A stretch of DNA of 64,000 nt from DASXAQ01 sp036406615 (GCA_036406615.1 DASXAQ010000103.1:84619-148618), one strand, 5' to 3'. Counted from the first letter of the stretch, positions 51,291 through 60,970 are shown. Notes: generated by a model from the sequence alone, not told the origin. Program-made: numbers and translations.

Positions 51291-52211
51291 ATGCCGATTC
51301 CGGAGGTCCAGAAGATCTGGGTGGACGGCGAGCTGGTCGACTGGCACGAGGCCAAGGTCCACGTCCTGACCCACGCGCTGCACTACGGCAGCGGCGTGTT
51401 CGAGGGCATCCGGGCCTACGAGACCAAGCGCGGTCCGGCCGTCTTTCGCCTACAGGACCACCTTCGGCGGCTCTCCCGCTCGTGCCACCTGTACCACATG
51501 GAGGTCCCGTACTCGGCCGAGGAGCTGCGCGAGGCGGTGAAGGCCACGATCCGCGTCAATGAGCTCCAGGCCTGCTACATCCGGCCGCTGGTGTTCCGCG
51601 GTTACGGCGAGATGGGCCTGAACCCCATGCTGGCGCCAGTGAACGTCTTCATCGCGGTATGGCCGTGGGGCACGTACCTGGGCGAGGAGGCGCTGGAGAC
51701 CGGCGTGCGCGCGAAGGTCTCGTCCTGGAAGCGCAATGACCACAACACGCTGCCGCCGGCCGCCAAGGCGACGGGCCAGTACATCAACTCCAGCCTCGCC
51801 AAGATGGAGGCCGTCAAGGCGGGATACGACGAGGCGATCATGCTGAACCTCGAGGGCCTGGTATCGGACGGATCGGGCGAGAACGTGTTCGTCGTCCGCG
51901 ACGGGGTCATCATGACCCCGCCCCTGTCGGCGTGCTGCCTCGAGGGGTACACGCGCGACTCGGTGATCGCGATCGGGCGGGACCAGGGGTACGAGGTCGT
52001 GGAGCGAGACCTGTCGCGCTCGGACCTGTACTCGGCCGACGAGGCGTTCTATACGGGGACCGCCGCCGAGATCACGCCGATTCGCGAAGTCGACGACCGC
52101 ACGATCGGCTCCAACGGCCGCGGGCCGATCACCAAGGAGATCCAGGAGACGTTCTTCGCCGCCGTTCGCGGCGAGATCGACCGTTACCAGAGCTGGCTCG
52201 ACCCGGTCTGA
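51291..52211 (+). CDS. ilvE: Branched-chain amino acid aminotransferase
   Basis: A 306-residue fold-type IV PLP enzyme for the last step of Val, Leu and Ile synthesis. ALHYGSGVFEGIRAYET is the family's N-terminal motif; the PLP Lys lies in AAKATGQYINS near residue 160, and EGLVSDGSGENVFVV plus the phosphate-binding TPPLSACCLEGYTRDSVI follow. TAAEITPIREVD matches IlvE rather than D-amino acid transaminases. It is transcribed from its own promoter and is followed by a strong hairpin. Confidence 0.95.
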   Translation: MPIPEVQKIWVDGELVDWHEAKVHVLTHALHYGSGVFEGIRAYETKRGPAVFRLQDHLRRLSRSCHLYHMEVPYSAEELREAVKATIRVNELQACYIRPLVFRGYGEMGLNPMLAPVNVFIAVWPWGTYLGEEALETGVRAKVSSWKRNDHNTLPPAAKATGQYINSSLAKMEAVKAGYDEAIMLNLEGLVSDGSGENVFVVRDGVIMTPPLSACCLEGYTRDSVIAIGRDQGYEVVERDLSRSDLYSADEAFYTGTAAEITPIREVDDRTIGSNGRGPITKEIQETFFAAVRGEIDRYQSWLDPV

Positions 52212-52236
52212 GCCGCACGTCGATCCGGAAACGCCG

Positions 52237-52266
52237 GAGGGCCGCCCCGCTCGCGGGGCGGCCCTC
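52237..52266. terminator. 14-bp hairpin between ilvE and the solute-binding protein gene
   Basis: GAGGGCCGCCCCGC pairs perfectly with GCGGGGCGGCCCTC around a TC tip (in practice 13 bp with a CTCG loop), midway between convergent stops. It is a probable bidirectional terminator without a T-run. Confidence 0.65.
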
Positions 52267-52290
52267 TCGACGTCTGCTACTCGTGGAGCG

Positions 52291-54102
52291 TCAGCCGGCC
52301 TGGATGGCCTGTGGCGTCAGCGCGATGTTGGCGATCGAACTGCCGGCGCTGAACTGGCTGAGGGAGAAGAACGCGATGCGGTTCGAGTACACGTACTGGT
52401 TCTTGCCCCAGCGCCATGGCACCCAGGGGACCACGTTCTCCATGATGTACTTGTCCATGTCCGCCCAGCAGGACTCGCGGTCGGTCCCGGTCTTGCCCTG
52501 ACACGTCTGGATGTCAGTGTTGACCGTCGGATCGTTGACCATCGAGTAGTTGACGTTCCCGCTGGGGATGATCGTGGAACCGGCGAACAGCGGCGCGATG
52601 AACGTCGACTGGTCCGCGTAGTCCTTGATCCAGCCCGCGGTCGGGAAGATCGCGATCTTCTTGGCCGGCGTCCCGTAGAAGTTGTACATGGTGCCGGTCT
52701 CGAGGCCGCGGTCCTTGAGCGTGATCCCGATCTTGGCCAGGCTTGACTTCATCGCGGCCTCGATGGCGGGGCCGGTCGCGTCCTGGCTATAGACCGTGAA
52801 CACGTCCTTGCACACGGGATCGGTGCACTGGCCGGTCTGGCCGGGGTCGTACTTCGACTGCTTGACCTCGGCTTCGGCCTTGGCCAGATCACCCGTGTGG
52901 TTCGTCGTTGCATACGGGTCGTACGTCGCGGGGAGTGCCCCGGCCATCGACGGCGGGTCGATGTGGGTCGCCACCTGGCCGAAGTCGGGCCCGCCTCGCA
53001 CCCGTAACAGGGCGGCCTTGTCCATGATCAGGTTCGCCGCCTTGCGGATGTGGATGTCGTCGAACGGCGGAACGGTCGTGTTCATCGCGATGTAGAACGT
53101 CGCGTCCTCGGTGAACGACGGGCTGATCTGGTTCTTCAGCGTCGGGTTCGCCCGGAACGTGCGGAGCACGCCCGCCTCGGACGGCGTGTCGTCGATGAAG
53201 TCGAGCGTTCCGGCCTGGATCTTGTTGTACAGGTCGGTGTCGGTGCCACCGATGTTGATGTCCACCTCGTCGACATAGCAGTGACGAAGCGAGTCGGCGG
53301 TGGCCGCCGGGTTGCGAACCAGCACCATCGACTTGCCGGGCTGGTAGCCGATCGCCGGCTTCTGCTGCTTCACGGGCAGGCTGAAGTTGACCTGGTCCTC
53401 GCCCTGCCACATGTAGCACGCGGAGGAGACGAGGTAGCGGCCGTAGTCGGTGTCGTGGCCCTTGACGGCCTCGGCCGGCATCGGCGCGGTCGCCGGCAGC
53501 GTCACGCGGTAGTTGAAGTCACCCGCGGGCTGGGTCAGCTGGAACACGACGGTGTTCGGGTCCGGGCACTGCACGCCCGAGATGTCCGAGGCCTTCCCGT
53601 TCTCGAAGTCCTCGGCGCCCTGGATGACCGTGAAGTAGAACGTGTACGGCGCGCCCACGTCCTTCGTGAACATCCGCTTGATCGCGGTCTGGAAGTCCGC
53701 GCAGGTGATCGGACGGTTGAGCGGCGGCCCGAACATGACGCCGGGCTTCAGCTTGAACGTCCACGTCTGCGCGTTGTTCGTCACGGTGGGTGGTGCCGCG
53801 GCGAGGTCGGGAGTCGGCACGTCGCCCGCATCACCCAGTTGCGGTACGTAGAACATGAGCGTGCGCTGCATGTCCGACAGCAACGCGAACGACTCGGAGT
53901 AGTACTCCACGCTCGGGTCCATGCTCGCGGTGACGTCCGACAGAAGGCCGACGCGCAGGACGCCACCCTTCTGGAGGTTCGCTCCCGGCGAGGCGGTTGA
54001 ACCACCGCCACCGCCTCCATTGGTGTTGCCGCTACAGGCCGCCCCGACGATCGACAGGGCGGACGCGACTGCGACGAACGGCAACAGTCGTCGTTTATTC
54101 AA
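52291..54102 (-). CDS. ABC transporter solute-binding lipoprotein (SBP family 5)
   Basis: A 603-residue extracytoplasmic binding protein of the peptide/nickel/opine (SBP5) type. The N-terminus is a lipoprotein signal (KRRLLPFVAVASALSIVGAAC) followed by a Gly-rich linker. The mature part opens with GGVLRVGLLSDVTASMDPSVEYY and has the typical TFKLKPGVMF and IHIRKAANLIMDK regions. The start is TTG with AGGAGGG at 54107-54113, better placed than an upstream in-frame ATG at 54129. No permease or ATPase genes are adjacent, so it is an orphan and its ligand is unknown. Confidence 0.9.
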   Translation of the reverse strand: MNKRRLLPFVAVASALSIVGAACSGNTNGGGGGGSTASPGANLQKGGVLRVGLLSDVTASMDPSVEYYSESFALLSDMQRTLMFYVPQLGDAGDVPTPDLAAAPPTVTNNAQTWTFKLKPGVMFGPPLNRPITCADFQTAIKRMFTKDVGAPYTFYFTVIQGAEDFENGKASDISGVQCPDPNTVVFQLTQPAGDFNYRVTLPATAPMPAEAVKGHDTDYGRYLVSSACYMWQGEDQVNFSLPVKQQKPAIGYQPGKSMVLVRNPAATADSLRHCYVDEVDINIGGTDTDLYNKIQAGTLDFIDDTPSEAGVLRTFRANPTLKNQISPSFTEDATFYIAMNTTVPPFDDIHIRKAANLIMDKAALLRVRGGPDFGQVATHIDPPSMAGALPATYDPYATTNHTGDLAKAEAEVKQSKYDPGQTGQCTDPVCKDVFTVYSQDATGPAIEAAMKSSLAKIGITLKDRGLETGTMYNFYGTPAKKIAIFPTAGWIKDYADQSTFIAPLFAGSTIIPSGNVNYSMVNDPTVNTDIQTCQGKTGTDRESCWADMDKYIMENVVPWVPWRWGKNQYVYSNRIAFFSLSQFSAGSSIANIALTPQAIQAG

Positions 54103-54106
54103 TTGT

Positions 54107-54113
54107 CCCTCCT
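54107..54113 (-). promoter_or_regulatory. Ribosome binding site deciding a TTG start
   Basis: AGGAGGG on the minus strand lies just before TTG 54102 (GGAGG core to start about 5 bases). The alternative ATG 54129 lacks a comparable site. The rest of the 190-base divergent gap shows no gene. Confidence 0.55.
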
Positions 54114-54278
54114 CTCCAGCGATCGCCATGGGGAAGATACGCGATTTCGGGCACCGAGGATTGAGGTTTGATTGGACGGCGGCAACGGATTCCACTGGAC
54201 GGAGACTGGACGTTCGCCGACGGGGGGAGGGGTTGCCCGTCCCGCCTGGTGGAACGGAGCCCGCGGCCGGGCGGCTGG

Positions 54279-54284
54279 TAGCCT
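54279..54284 (+). promoter_or_regulatory. Leaderless -10 box of the FAH-gltX operon
   Basis: TAGCCT, 8 bases before ATG 54293. Confidence 0.5.
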
Positions 54285-54292
54285 CGCGGTCC

Positions 54293-55051
54293 ATGAGGCT
54301 CGTCAGGTTTCGTCAGGGGAGCGGGATCGCCGCGGGCTCCCTCGAGGCCGGGTTCGTGCGGCCCATCCGGGGCACGTTCTTCGAGGATCCCGTCCCGACC
54401 GGACAGGAGATCCCGTTGGACGAGGTGCGGCTGCTCGCCCCCGTGATCCCCTCCAAGGTGGTCGCCGTCGGCAAGAACTACGCCGAGCATGCCGCCGAGA
54501 TGGGCGGAGAGGTCCCCGAGGAGCCGGTGATCTTCCTCAAGCCCTCCACCACCGTGGTCGGGCCGGATGACCCCGTGCCGTGCCCCGATGTCGGCCGCGT
54601 CGACCACGAGGCCGAGCTGGCCGTGGTCGTCGGGCGGCTGGCCCGCCGGGTCCCGATCGAGGAGGCGGGACGATACGTGCTCGGCTACACGTGCGCCAAC
54701 GACGTCACCGCCCGCGACCTGCAGCGTCGCGACGGCCAGTGGACCCGGGGCAAGTCGTTCGACGGGTTCTGCCCGCTGGGGCCCTGGGTGGAGACGGAGT
54801 TCGACGCGAGCGATGCGGCCATCGAATGCCGCGTCAACGGGGACACACGACAGGCCGCGCGGACCTCCCAGCTGGTCGTCGGGCCCGGGGAGCTGCTGTC
54901 CTTCGTGAGCGCCGTGATGACGCTGCTGCCGGGCGACGTCCTGCTGACCGGCACGCCGGCCGGCGTCGGCCCCCTGACGCCGGGCGACCGGGTCGAGGTC
55001 GAGGTCGAGGGCATCGGCGTCCTGGCGAACCCGGTGGTGGCCGATGACTGA
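54293..55051 (+). CDS. Fumarylacetoacetate hydrolase (FAH) family protein
   Basis: A 252-residue FAH-fold enzyme. VGKNYAEHAAEMG, then EPVIFLKPSTTVVGPDDPV, with metal ligands in VDHEAELAVVVGR and GYTCANDVTARDLQRRDGQWTRGKSFDGFCPLGPW, is the standard pattern of the MhpD/HpcE-like group, which includes acylpyruvase and oxaloacetate decarboxylase. The exact substrate is not decidable; a housekeeping acylpyruvate or oxaloacetate role would fit its place next to gltX. gltX starts inside its last codons (8-base overlap). Confidence 0.88.
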   Translation: MRLVRFRQGSGIAAGSLEAGFVRPIRGTFFEDPVPTGQEIPLDEVRLLAPVIPSKVVAVGKNYAEHAAEMGGEVPEEPVIFLKPSTTVVGPDDPVPCPDVGRVDHEAELAVVVGRLARRVPIEEAGRYVLGYTCANDVTARDLQRRDGQWTRGKSFDGFCPLGPWVETEFDASDAAIECRVNGDTRQAARTSQLVVGPGELLSFVSAVMTLLPGDVLLTGTPAGVGPLTPGDRVEVEVEGIGVLANPVVADD

Positions 55052-56531
55052 GACCGGTGCGCCCCAGGTCGTCGCCGACGGGTCGGCGGCCGCGGCCGCG
55101 GGCTCCGACGTCCGGTGCCGGTTCGCGCCGTCGCCGACCGGATACCTGCACGTGGGCAACGCCCGGACCGCGCTGTTCAGCTGGCTGCTCGCGCGGCGAA
55201 ACGGCGGCACGTTCGTGCTGCGCGTCGAGGACACCGACCGGGCGCGGTCCACGGACGAGGCGATCGAGATCCTGATCCACTCGCTTCGCTGGCTGGGCAT
55301 CGACTGGGACGAGGGCCCGGAGGTCGGCGGCCCGTTCGGACCGTACCGGCAGACGGAAGGACTCGACCATTTCCGCGAGGTCACCGACCGCTTCCTGGAG
55401 GCCGGCACCGCCTACCGCTGCTACTGCACGCCGGAGGAACTCGAAGATCGCCGTCGGGCCGCGCTCAAGCGCGGCGAGACGCCGGGCTACGACGGCCGCT
55501 GCCGAACCCTGGGCGACAAGGAGCGCGCCGCCTTCGAGGCGGAGGGCCGGTCGTTCGCGGTGCGGTTCGCGATGCCCGGGAACGACATCGCGGTGCACGA
55601 CCTGATCCGCGGCGAGACCACGTTCCCCGCGGCGGACCTCAAGGACTTCGTCATCATGCGCTCCAACGGCGTGCCGACGTACCTGCTCGCGGCCGCGGTC
55701 GACGACGTGCGGATGAAGATGACGCACGTCATTCGCGGCGAGGACCTTATGCCCTCGACGCCTCGGCAGCTGGAGATCATGAAGGCGCTCGGCGCCCCCC
55801 CGCCCGCGTACGCGCACCTGCCGCTGATCGTGGGACCGAACCGCCAGCCGCTGTCGAAGCGCTTCGGCGCCGTCGCCGTCGAACACTTCCGCGAGACGGG
55901 CTTCCTGCCCGAAGCGCTCGTCAACTACCTGGCGCTGCTGGGGTGGTCCTTCGACGAGAAGACCACGTTCCTGGACCGCGCCCAGCTCATCGGCGCCTTC
56001 GACGTGTCCCACGTGTCGCGCAACCCCGCGGTGTTCGACCTGCAGAAGCTGGAGTGGATGAACGGGCACTACATCCGCGAGTCCGACGACGAACGACTCG
56101 CCGGGCTCGCCGGTGAGTTCCTGTCGGCGGCCGGCATCGACGCCGACCCGCAGCTGGTGCTCCGCGCGATGCCGATCGTCAAGGAGCGCATCCACACGCT
56201 GGCCGAGCTGCCGGGCATGCTGCGGTTCCTGTTCGAGGACGTGACGCCCGACGAGAAGGCGGCGGCGATGCTCGCGGGGGACCACGTGGCGACGCTGCGC
56301 GCGGCGCTTTCGGCCCTTGAGCCGCTGCCCGACTGGACGGCCGACGCCATCCACCAGGCGCTCGGCGGCCTCAAGGAGTCGCTCGGCCTGTCGTCGAAGC
56401 AGGCCTTTCAGCCGGTGCGGGCGGCGGTCACCGGCACCCTGGTGTCGCCGCCACTGTACGAGTCGATGGAGCTGCTGGGCCGCGAGCGGTCGCTCTCCCG
56501 CATCCGCGCGGCGGTCGACGCCGCCGGCTGA
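55044..56531 (+). CDS. gltX: Glutamyl-tRNA synthetase
   Basis: A 495-residue class I aminoacyl-tRNA synthetase. The HIGH motif appears as PTGYLHVGNARTALF near residue 27 and the KMSKS motif as QPLSKRFGAV near residue 268. The glutamate-binding LRVEDTDRARS region and the anticodon-binding helical C-terminus are present. With gatCAB in the same window it is probably non-discriminating, charging tRNA(Gln) with Glu. Translation is coupled to the FAH gene; it converges on the GMC gene with a 3-base gap. Confidence 0.95.
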   Translation: MTETGAPQVVADGSAAAAAGSDVRCRFAPSPTGYLHVGNARTALFSWLLARRNGGTFVLRVEDTDRARSTDEAIEILIHSLRWLGIDWDEGPEVGGPFGPYRQTEGLDHFREVTDRFLEAGTAYRCYCTPEELEDRRRAALKRGETPGYDGRCRTLGDKERAAFEAEGRSFAVRFAMPGNDIAVHDLIRGETTFPAADLKDFVIMRSNGVPTYLLAAAVDDVRMKMTHVIRGEDLMPSTPRQLEIMKALGAPPPAYAHLPLIVGPNRQPLSKRFGAVAVEHFRETGFLPEALVNYLALLGWSFDEKTTFLDRAQLIGAFDVSHVSRNPAVFDLQKLEWMNGHYIRESDDERLAGLAGEFLSAAGIDADPQLVLRAMPIVKERIHTLAELPGMLRFLFEDVTPDEKAAAMLAGDHVATLRAALSALEPLPDWTADAIHQALGGLKESLGLSSKQAFQPVRAAVTGTLVSPPLYESMELLGRERSLSRIRAAVDAAG

Positions 56532-56534
56532 GCC

Positions 56535-58196
56535 CTACGCCCCGGCACGGTGCCGGTAGAACTCGACCTTCTCGGGCGCCAGCGGCGTGTTGCCCAGTAT
56601 CAGGTCCGCGGCTTTCTCCGCCAGCATCATGACGGGCGCGTAGATGTTGCCGTTGGTGACGTACGGCATCGACGACGCGTCGACCACGCGCAGCCCGCGC
56701 ACCCCGTGCACGCGCAGCGACTGCGGGTCGAGCACGGAGCGATCGTCCACGCCCATGCGGCACGTGCAGGACGGGTGCAGCGCGGTCTCGGCGTCGCTGG
56801 CCACCCAGCCCAGGATCTCCTCGTCGGACTGCACGCTCGGTCCCGGGGACAGCTCGCCGTCGTTGAAGGGGTCCAGCGCGGGCTGATTCAGGATGCCGCG
56901 CGCGACCCGCACCGCCTCGACCCACTCGCGTCGATCCTGTGGGGTCGACACGTAGTTGAAGCGCAGCGCGGGATGCTCGCGCGGGTCGCGCGAGCGGATC
57001 TTCACGCTGCCGCGCGCATCCGAGTACATCGGCCCGATGTGGAACTGGTAGCCGTGGTCGCCGGCCGGCGAGGAGCCGTCGTAGCGCACCGCCACCGGCA
57101 GGAAGTGGATCATCAGGTTCGGGTAGTCGACGTCCTCGTTGCTGCGGACGAACCCCCCGGCCTCGAAGTGGTTCGTGGCCGCCAGCCCCTTTCGAAACAG
57201 CAGCCACTGCGCGCCGATCCATGGACGGTTGCGCCACAGCAGGCCGGGAGCGACCGACACCGGCAGCTTGCAGCCGTACTGGACGTACACCTCCAGGTGG
57301 TCCTGCAGGTGCTCGCCGACGCCGGGCAGCGGCGCGACGACGTCGATGCCGAGGCCGCGAAGGAGCTCGGGATCGCCGATGCCGGACAGCTGCAGCGTCT
57401 GCGGCGAGTTGATCGCGCCGCCGCACAGGATCACCTCGCCGCCGTGGACGCGGCGAGGTCGCCTTCCGGGCTTGACGACCTCCACGCCGACGGCCCGGGT
57501 CCCGTCGAACAGCACGCGCGTGACGAACGACCGTGTCTCCACGCGCAGGTTCGGCCGCCCCATGACGGGGTGCAGGTAGGCGCGGGCCGCCGACAGGCGC
57601 CGCCCCCGGTAGACGTTGCGGTCGAACGCGGCGAAGCCCTCCTGTCGGTAGCCGTTCACGTCGTCGGTCAGCCGGTACCCGGCCTGCTGGACGGCTTCGA
57701 AGAACGCCCCGAACAACGGGCTGGTGGCCGGACCACGCTCCAGCACGAGCGGGCCGGCGTGCCCGCGGTACTCGCTGTCGAGCGGCGCCGCCAGGCAGTT
57801 CTCCATGCGCTTGAAGTACGGCAGGCAGTGGGCGTAGCCCCAGGACTCCATGCCCGGGTCCGCCGCCCAGCGTTCGTAGTCCAGCGGGTTGCCGCGCTGG
57901 AAGATCATCCCGTTGATGCTGCTCGAGCCGCCAAGCACCTTGCCGCGGGCGTGGTAGATGCGCCGGCCGTTCATGTGCGGCTCGGGTTCGGATTCGTACT
58001 TCCAGTCGTAGAAGCGGCTCCCGATGGGGAACGTCAACGCGGCGGGCATGTGGATGAACAGATCCCAGATGTAGTCCGGCCGGCCGGCCTCCAGCACCAG
58101 CACCCGGTTGGACGGGTCCGCGCTCAACCGGCTGGCGAGCGCACTACCGGCCGAGCCGCCACCGACGATGATGAAGTCGAACCGCGCTGCCGCCAC
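56535..58196 (-). CDS. GMC-family FAD oxidoreductase (choline dehydrogenase-like)
   Basis: A 553-residue glucose-methanol-choline oxidoreductase. The FAD loop is FIIVGGGSAGSALASRLS near residue 8; GKVLGGSSSINGMIFQRGN and GGAINSPQTLQLSGIGD are the two GMC signatures; the C-terminus has HPSCTCRMG with the catalytic His region and NGNIYAPVMMLAEKAADLI. It resembles choline/alcohol dehydrogenases and would oxidise an alcohol to an aldehyde. GTG 58196 has GAAGAGG upstream; ATG 58250 is an alternative start. It is divergent from an operon with an aldehyde dehydrogenase, which could take its product. Confidence 0.9.
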   Translation of the reverse strand: MAAARFDFIIVGGGSAGSALASRLSADPSNRVLVLEAGRPDYIWDLFIHMPAALTFPIGSRFYDWKYESEPEPHMNGRRIYHARGKVLGGSSSINGMIFQRGNPLDYERWAADPGMESWGYAHCLPYFKRMENCLAAPLDSEYRGHAGPLVLERGPATSPLFGAFFEAVQQAGYRLTDDVNGYRQEGFAAFDRNVYRGRRLSAARAYLHPVMGRPNLRVETRSFVTRVLFDGTRAVGVEVVKPGRRPRRVHGGEVILCGGAINSPQTLQLSGIGDPELLRGLGIDVVAPLPGVGEHLQDHLEVYVQYGCKLPVSVAPGLLWRNRPWIGAQWLLFRKGLAATNHFEAGGFVRSNEDVDYPNLMIHFLPVAVRYDGSSPAGDHGYQFHIGPMYSDARGSVKIRSRDPREHPALRFNYVSTPQDRREWVEAVRVARGILNQPALDPFNDGELSPGPSVQSDEEILGWVASDAETALHPSCTCRMGVDDRSVLDPQSLRVHGVRGLRVVDASSMPYVTNGNIYAPVMMLAEKAADLILGNTPLAPEKVEFYRHRAGA

Positions 58197-58350
58197 CGGG
58201 ACACCTCTTCGCGAGGACCGTTTCGCCGTTCGGTCCGCAGTCTGCACCATCGCGCCGCGGCCCGCCCGCGGGTGTTGCCCCTGCCGCAACCGGCGCCTTG
58301 CGCTCGGCCCCGGCGGGGTCGAAGATTGCCCAAATGCACGGGGGGTGCTG

Positions 58351-59292
58351 ATGCTCAGGATCTTCTACGTGACCGACATCCACGGGTCGGAGGTCTGCTG
58401 GAAGAAGTTCCTGAACGCCGGTCCCCACTACGGCGCCGACGTCGTGATCGTCGGCGGTGACGTCACCGGCAAGGCCATGGTCCCGATCGTCGAGCGCGGC
58501 GGACGCTGGGAGGCCACCTATCAGGACCACCCCTACTCGCTCGAGACCGAGGACGAGGTCCGCGAGCTCGAGGCCCGGATCCTGAACCGCGGCTACTACC
58601 CGATCCGCGTGTCCGACGAGGAATACCGGCACATGCAGGAGGACGAGGACGCCGTCGACAAGCGGTTCAAGGAGGTCATGCTCGAGGGCACCGAGCGGTG
58701 GATCGCCATGGCCGACGACAAGCTCAAGGGCAAGGTCCACCGCGTGATCGTCTGCCCGGCGAACGACGACATGTTCGAGATCGACCCCATCCTGCAGAGT
58801 GGGCACGTCGTCGAGATGGGCGGCGAGGAGCCGCTGGACCTGGAGGGGTTCTCCATGGTGTCGTTCGGCTGGACGAACCCCACGCCGTGGGACACGTTCC
58901 GGGAGCTGCCGGACGAACAGCTCGGCGAGCGCATCGACGCGATCCTCGAAAAGGTCACGGACCCCGAACGCACGATCTTCAACTTCCACGCGCCGCCGTA
59001 CGGCTCGGGGATCGACGAGGCGCCGGCGCTGGACGCGGACATGAACATCATGGCCGGCGGCCGCGCGATGCGCCCGGTGGGGTCCAAGGCGATCCGCGCC
59101 GCGGAGGAGCGCGTCCAGCCGCTGCTGGGCTTGCACGGCCACATCCACGAGAGCAAGGGGGTGACGCGCATCGGGCGAACGCTCGTGCTCAACCCGGGAA
59201 GCTCGTACGAGGAGGGTGTGCTGCAGGGGGCCCTGGTCACCCTCGACGAGAAGAAGCGCAAGGTGAAGAACTACGTCCTGGTCAACGGCTAG
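58351..59292 (+). CDS. Atypical calcineurin-like metallophosphoesterase, copy A
   Basis: A 313-residue metallophosphoesterase. Motif I is TDIHGS (Asp9, His11), motif II GGDVTGK (Asp37), motif IV NFHAPP (His213) and motif V LHGHIHES (His264, His266). Motif III, normally GNHD/E, reads PANDD, so the catalytic His is missing. About 100 residues separate motifs II and III, more than usual. NPTPWDT and LNPGSSY are shared with the second copy at 62486. Upstream, a five-codon frame (ATG 58334) ends in TGATG at this start and may couple translation. It is the first gene of a four-gene operon. Confidence 0.82.
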   Translation: MLRIFYVTDIHGSEVCWKKFLNAGPHYGADVVIVGGDVTGKAMVPIVERGGRWEATYQDHPYSLETEDEVRELEARILNRGYYPIRVSDEEYRHMQEDEDAVDKRFKEVMLEGTERWIAMADDKLKGKVHRVIVCPANDDMFEIDPILQSGHVVEMGGEEPLDLEGFSMVSFGWTNPTPWDTFRELPDEQLGERIDAILEKVTDPERTIFNFHAPPYGSGIDEAPALDADMNIMAGGRAMRPVGSKAIRAAEERVQPLLGLHGHIHESKGVTRIGRTLVLNPGSSYEEGVLQGALVTLDEKKRKVKNYVLVNG

Positions 59293-59302
59293 GGGGTGAT
59301 CC

Positions 59303-60943
59303 ATGGCAACCGTCGGTGAGTCACCGGCGCTGTTCCTCCGCAAGGCGACGGGCCTGGTCAAGGGGTGGTCGAAATTCGACGCGTTCGTCTACTCCTTCAT
59401 GTCCATCAATTTCGTGACGCTCGGCCTGTTCTTCGCGCTCTCGGTCCTGGCGTTCGTCCCGAACGGGCAGGTCATTCCCGCGCTCCTGATCTGCGGGGTG
59501 TTCGTCTCCTTCCTCGTGGTTACCTACGCCATGCTGATCTCCGTCATGCCGCGGGCCGGCGGGGACTACGTGTGGCAGAGCCGGATCCTCGGCGGCGGCC
59601 TCGCCTTCCTGCTGGCGGTCACCGGCTGGTGGTTCATCCTGTGGTACTGGGCCCCGATCTACGCGAACATCCTCAACGTCGAGGTGCTTCAGCCGCTTGC
59701 GGCGTTCTTCAAGTGGGGCGGGCTGCTGACGTTCCTGGCATCGAAGAATGGCCTGTTCACCGTCTGCGTCGTCACGGTGTTGCTGGCCGCATTCCTCGTG
59801 TCGCTCGGGATGGAGGGCTACGCGAAGGTCCAGCGCGTCTGCTTCTACATCGGGATGGTGGGGCTGGGCGTCATGCTGCTGGTCATGCTCTTCGGCTCGC
59901 ACTCCGGCTTCATCAGCGCCTTCAATCGTGAGTCGACGAACCTGTTCGGGGTCAAGAACGCATACGCGAACACCGTCTCCATCGCGGCCAAGGCGAACGG
60001 GGGCACGATCGTGCCGGCCCTCGGACTCAGCGGCGGGTCGATGAGCGGCATCCTGCTCCTGATCCCGTTCCTGTGCTTCTGGATCCTGTGGCCGAACTGG
60101 GGCGCGACGCTGTACGGCGAGGTCCGCGGTGCGAGCGACTTCAAGCGCGTGATGGGCGGCATGATGTACGGCCTGTGGGTCACCATTGCCATCGCCATCC
60201 TGTTCATGCTCCTGGCGGCGAAGTTCTTCGGCTGGCAGTTCTTCAACGGGGCCAACCTCAACTACTGGAACGTGGTCTACGGGTTCATCCCCAAGGCGCC
60301 GGTGCCGGTCTGGCCGTATCCACCGCTGCTGGTCGGGATGTGGTTCCACAACTCCCTGCTGGCAGGGCTGCTCGTGATCGTGTTCGGCGCCTGGTTCATC
60401 GGCTGGGCAGGGACCCTGTTCCTGTCGTCGACCCGGGTCATCTTCGCAGCGGCGTTCGACCGCGTTCTGCCCGAGAAGGTGGCCGACGTCTCCGAGAAGC
60501 GCCACGTCCCGGTGTGGGCGCTGATCCTGATGCTGGTGCCCGCGATCGTCGTGAGCGCGTTCTACGCGTACACGAGCAAGTTCGCCACGTACATCCTGGA
60601 CTCCACGCTCGTCATCGCCATCACGTTCTTCGGGACGTCGATCGCTGCGATCATCCTGCCGTGGCGAAAGAAGCAGCTCTACGAGAATTCGGCCATCGCC
60701 CGGTACAAGGTGGCGGGCATCCCGCTGATCACGATCAGTGGGTTCCTCACGGCCGCGTTCCTCGGCTTCAACCTCTGGTACTGGTTCGCGAAGGATCTGT
60801 ACGCGATCAACAACACGACATCCCTGTATTTCCTCGGCTCGATGTACCTGCTGGCGATCATCATCTACGTGGTCGCCAAGATCGTTCGCCGAAACGAGGG
60901 AATCGACCTGAACGCCGTCTACAAGGAGATCCCGGTCGAGTAG
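59303..60943 (+). CDS. APC-superfamily amino acid/amine permease
   Basis: A 546-residue integral membrane protein with about 12 hydrophobic segments. The first helix follows a conserved GWSKFDAFVYSFMSINFVTLG start, and PRAGGDYVWQSRILGG matches the APC consensus after helix 2; VIFAAAFDRVLPEKVADVSEKRHVP is the typical late cytoplasmic loop. It should import an amino acid, amine or related small solute by proton or sodium symport. ATG lies 10 bases after the first phosphoesterase with GGGGGTG upstream. Substrate unknown; the aldehyde dehydrogenase downstream suggests an amine or amino alcohol. Confidence 0.87.
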   Translation: MATVGESPALFLRKATGLVKGWSKFDAFVYSFMSINFVTLGLFFALSVLAFVPNGQVIPALLICGVFVSFLVVTYAMLISVMPRAGGDYVWQSRILGGGLAFLLAVTGWWFILWYWAPIYANILNVEVLQPLAAFFKWGGLLTFLASKNGLFTVCVVTVLLAAFLVSLGMEGYAKVQRVCFYIGMVGLGVMLLVMLFGSHSGFISAFNRESTNLFGVKNAYANTVSIAAKANGGTIVPALGLSGGSMSGILLLIPFLCFWILWPNWGATLYGEVRGASDFKRVMGGMMYGLWVTIAIAILFMLLAAKFFGWQFFNGANLNYWNVVYGFIPKAPVPVWPYPPLLVGMWFHNSLLAGLLVIVFGAWFIGWAGTLFLSSTRVIFAAAFDRVLPEKVADVSEKRHVPVWALILMLVPAIVVSAFYAYTSKFATYILDSTLVIAITFFGTSIAAIILPWRKKQLYENSAIARYKVAGIPLITISGFLTAAFLGFNLWYWFAKDLYAINNTTSLYFLGSMYLLAIIIYVVAKIVRRNEGIDLNAVYKEIPVE

Positions 60944-60970
60944 CGGGACCGGCGCGCGCGGCAGTCGGCG

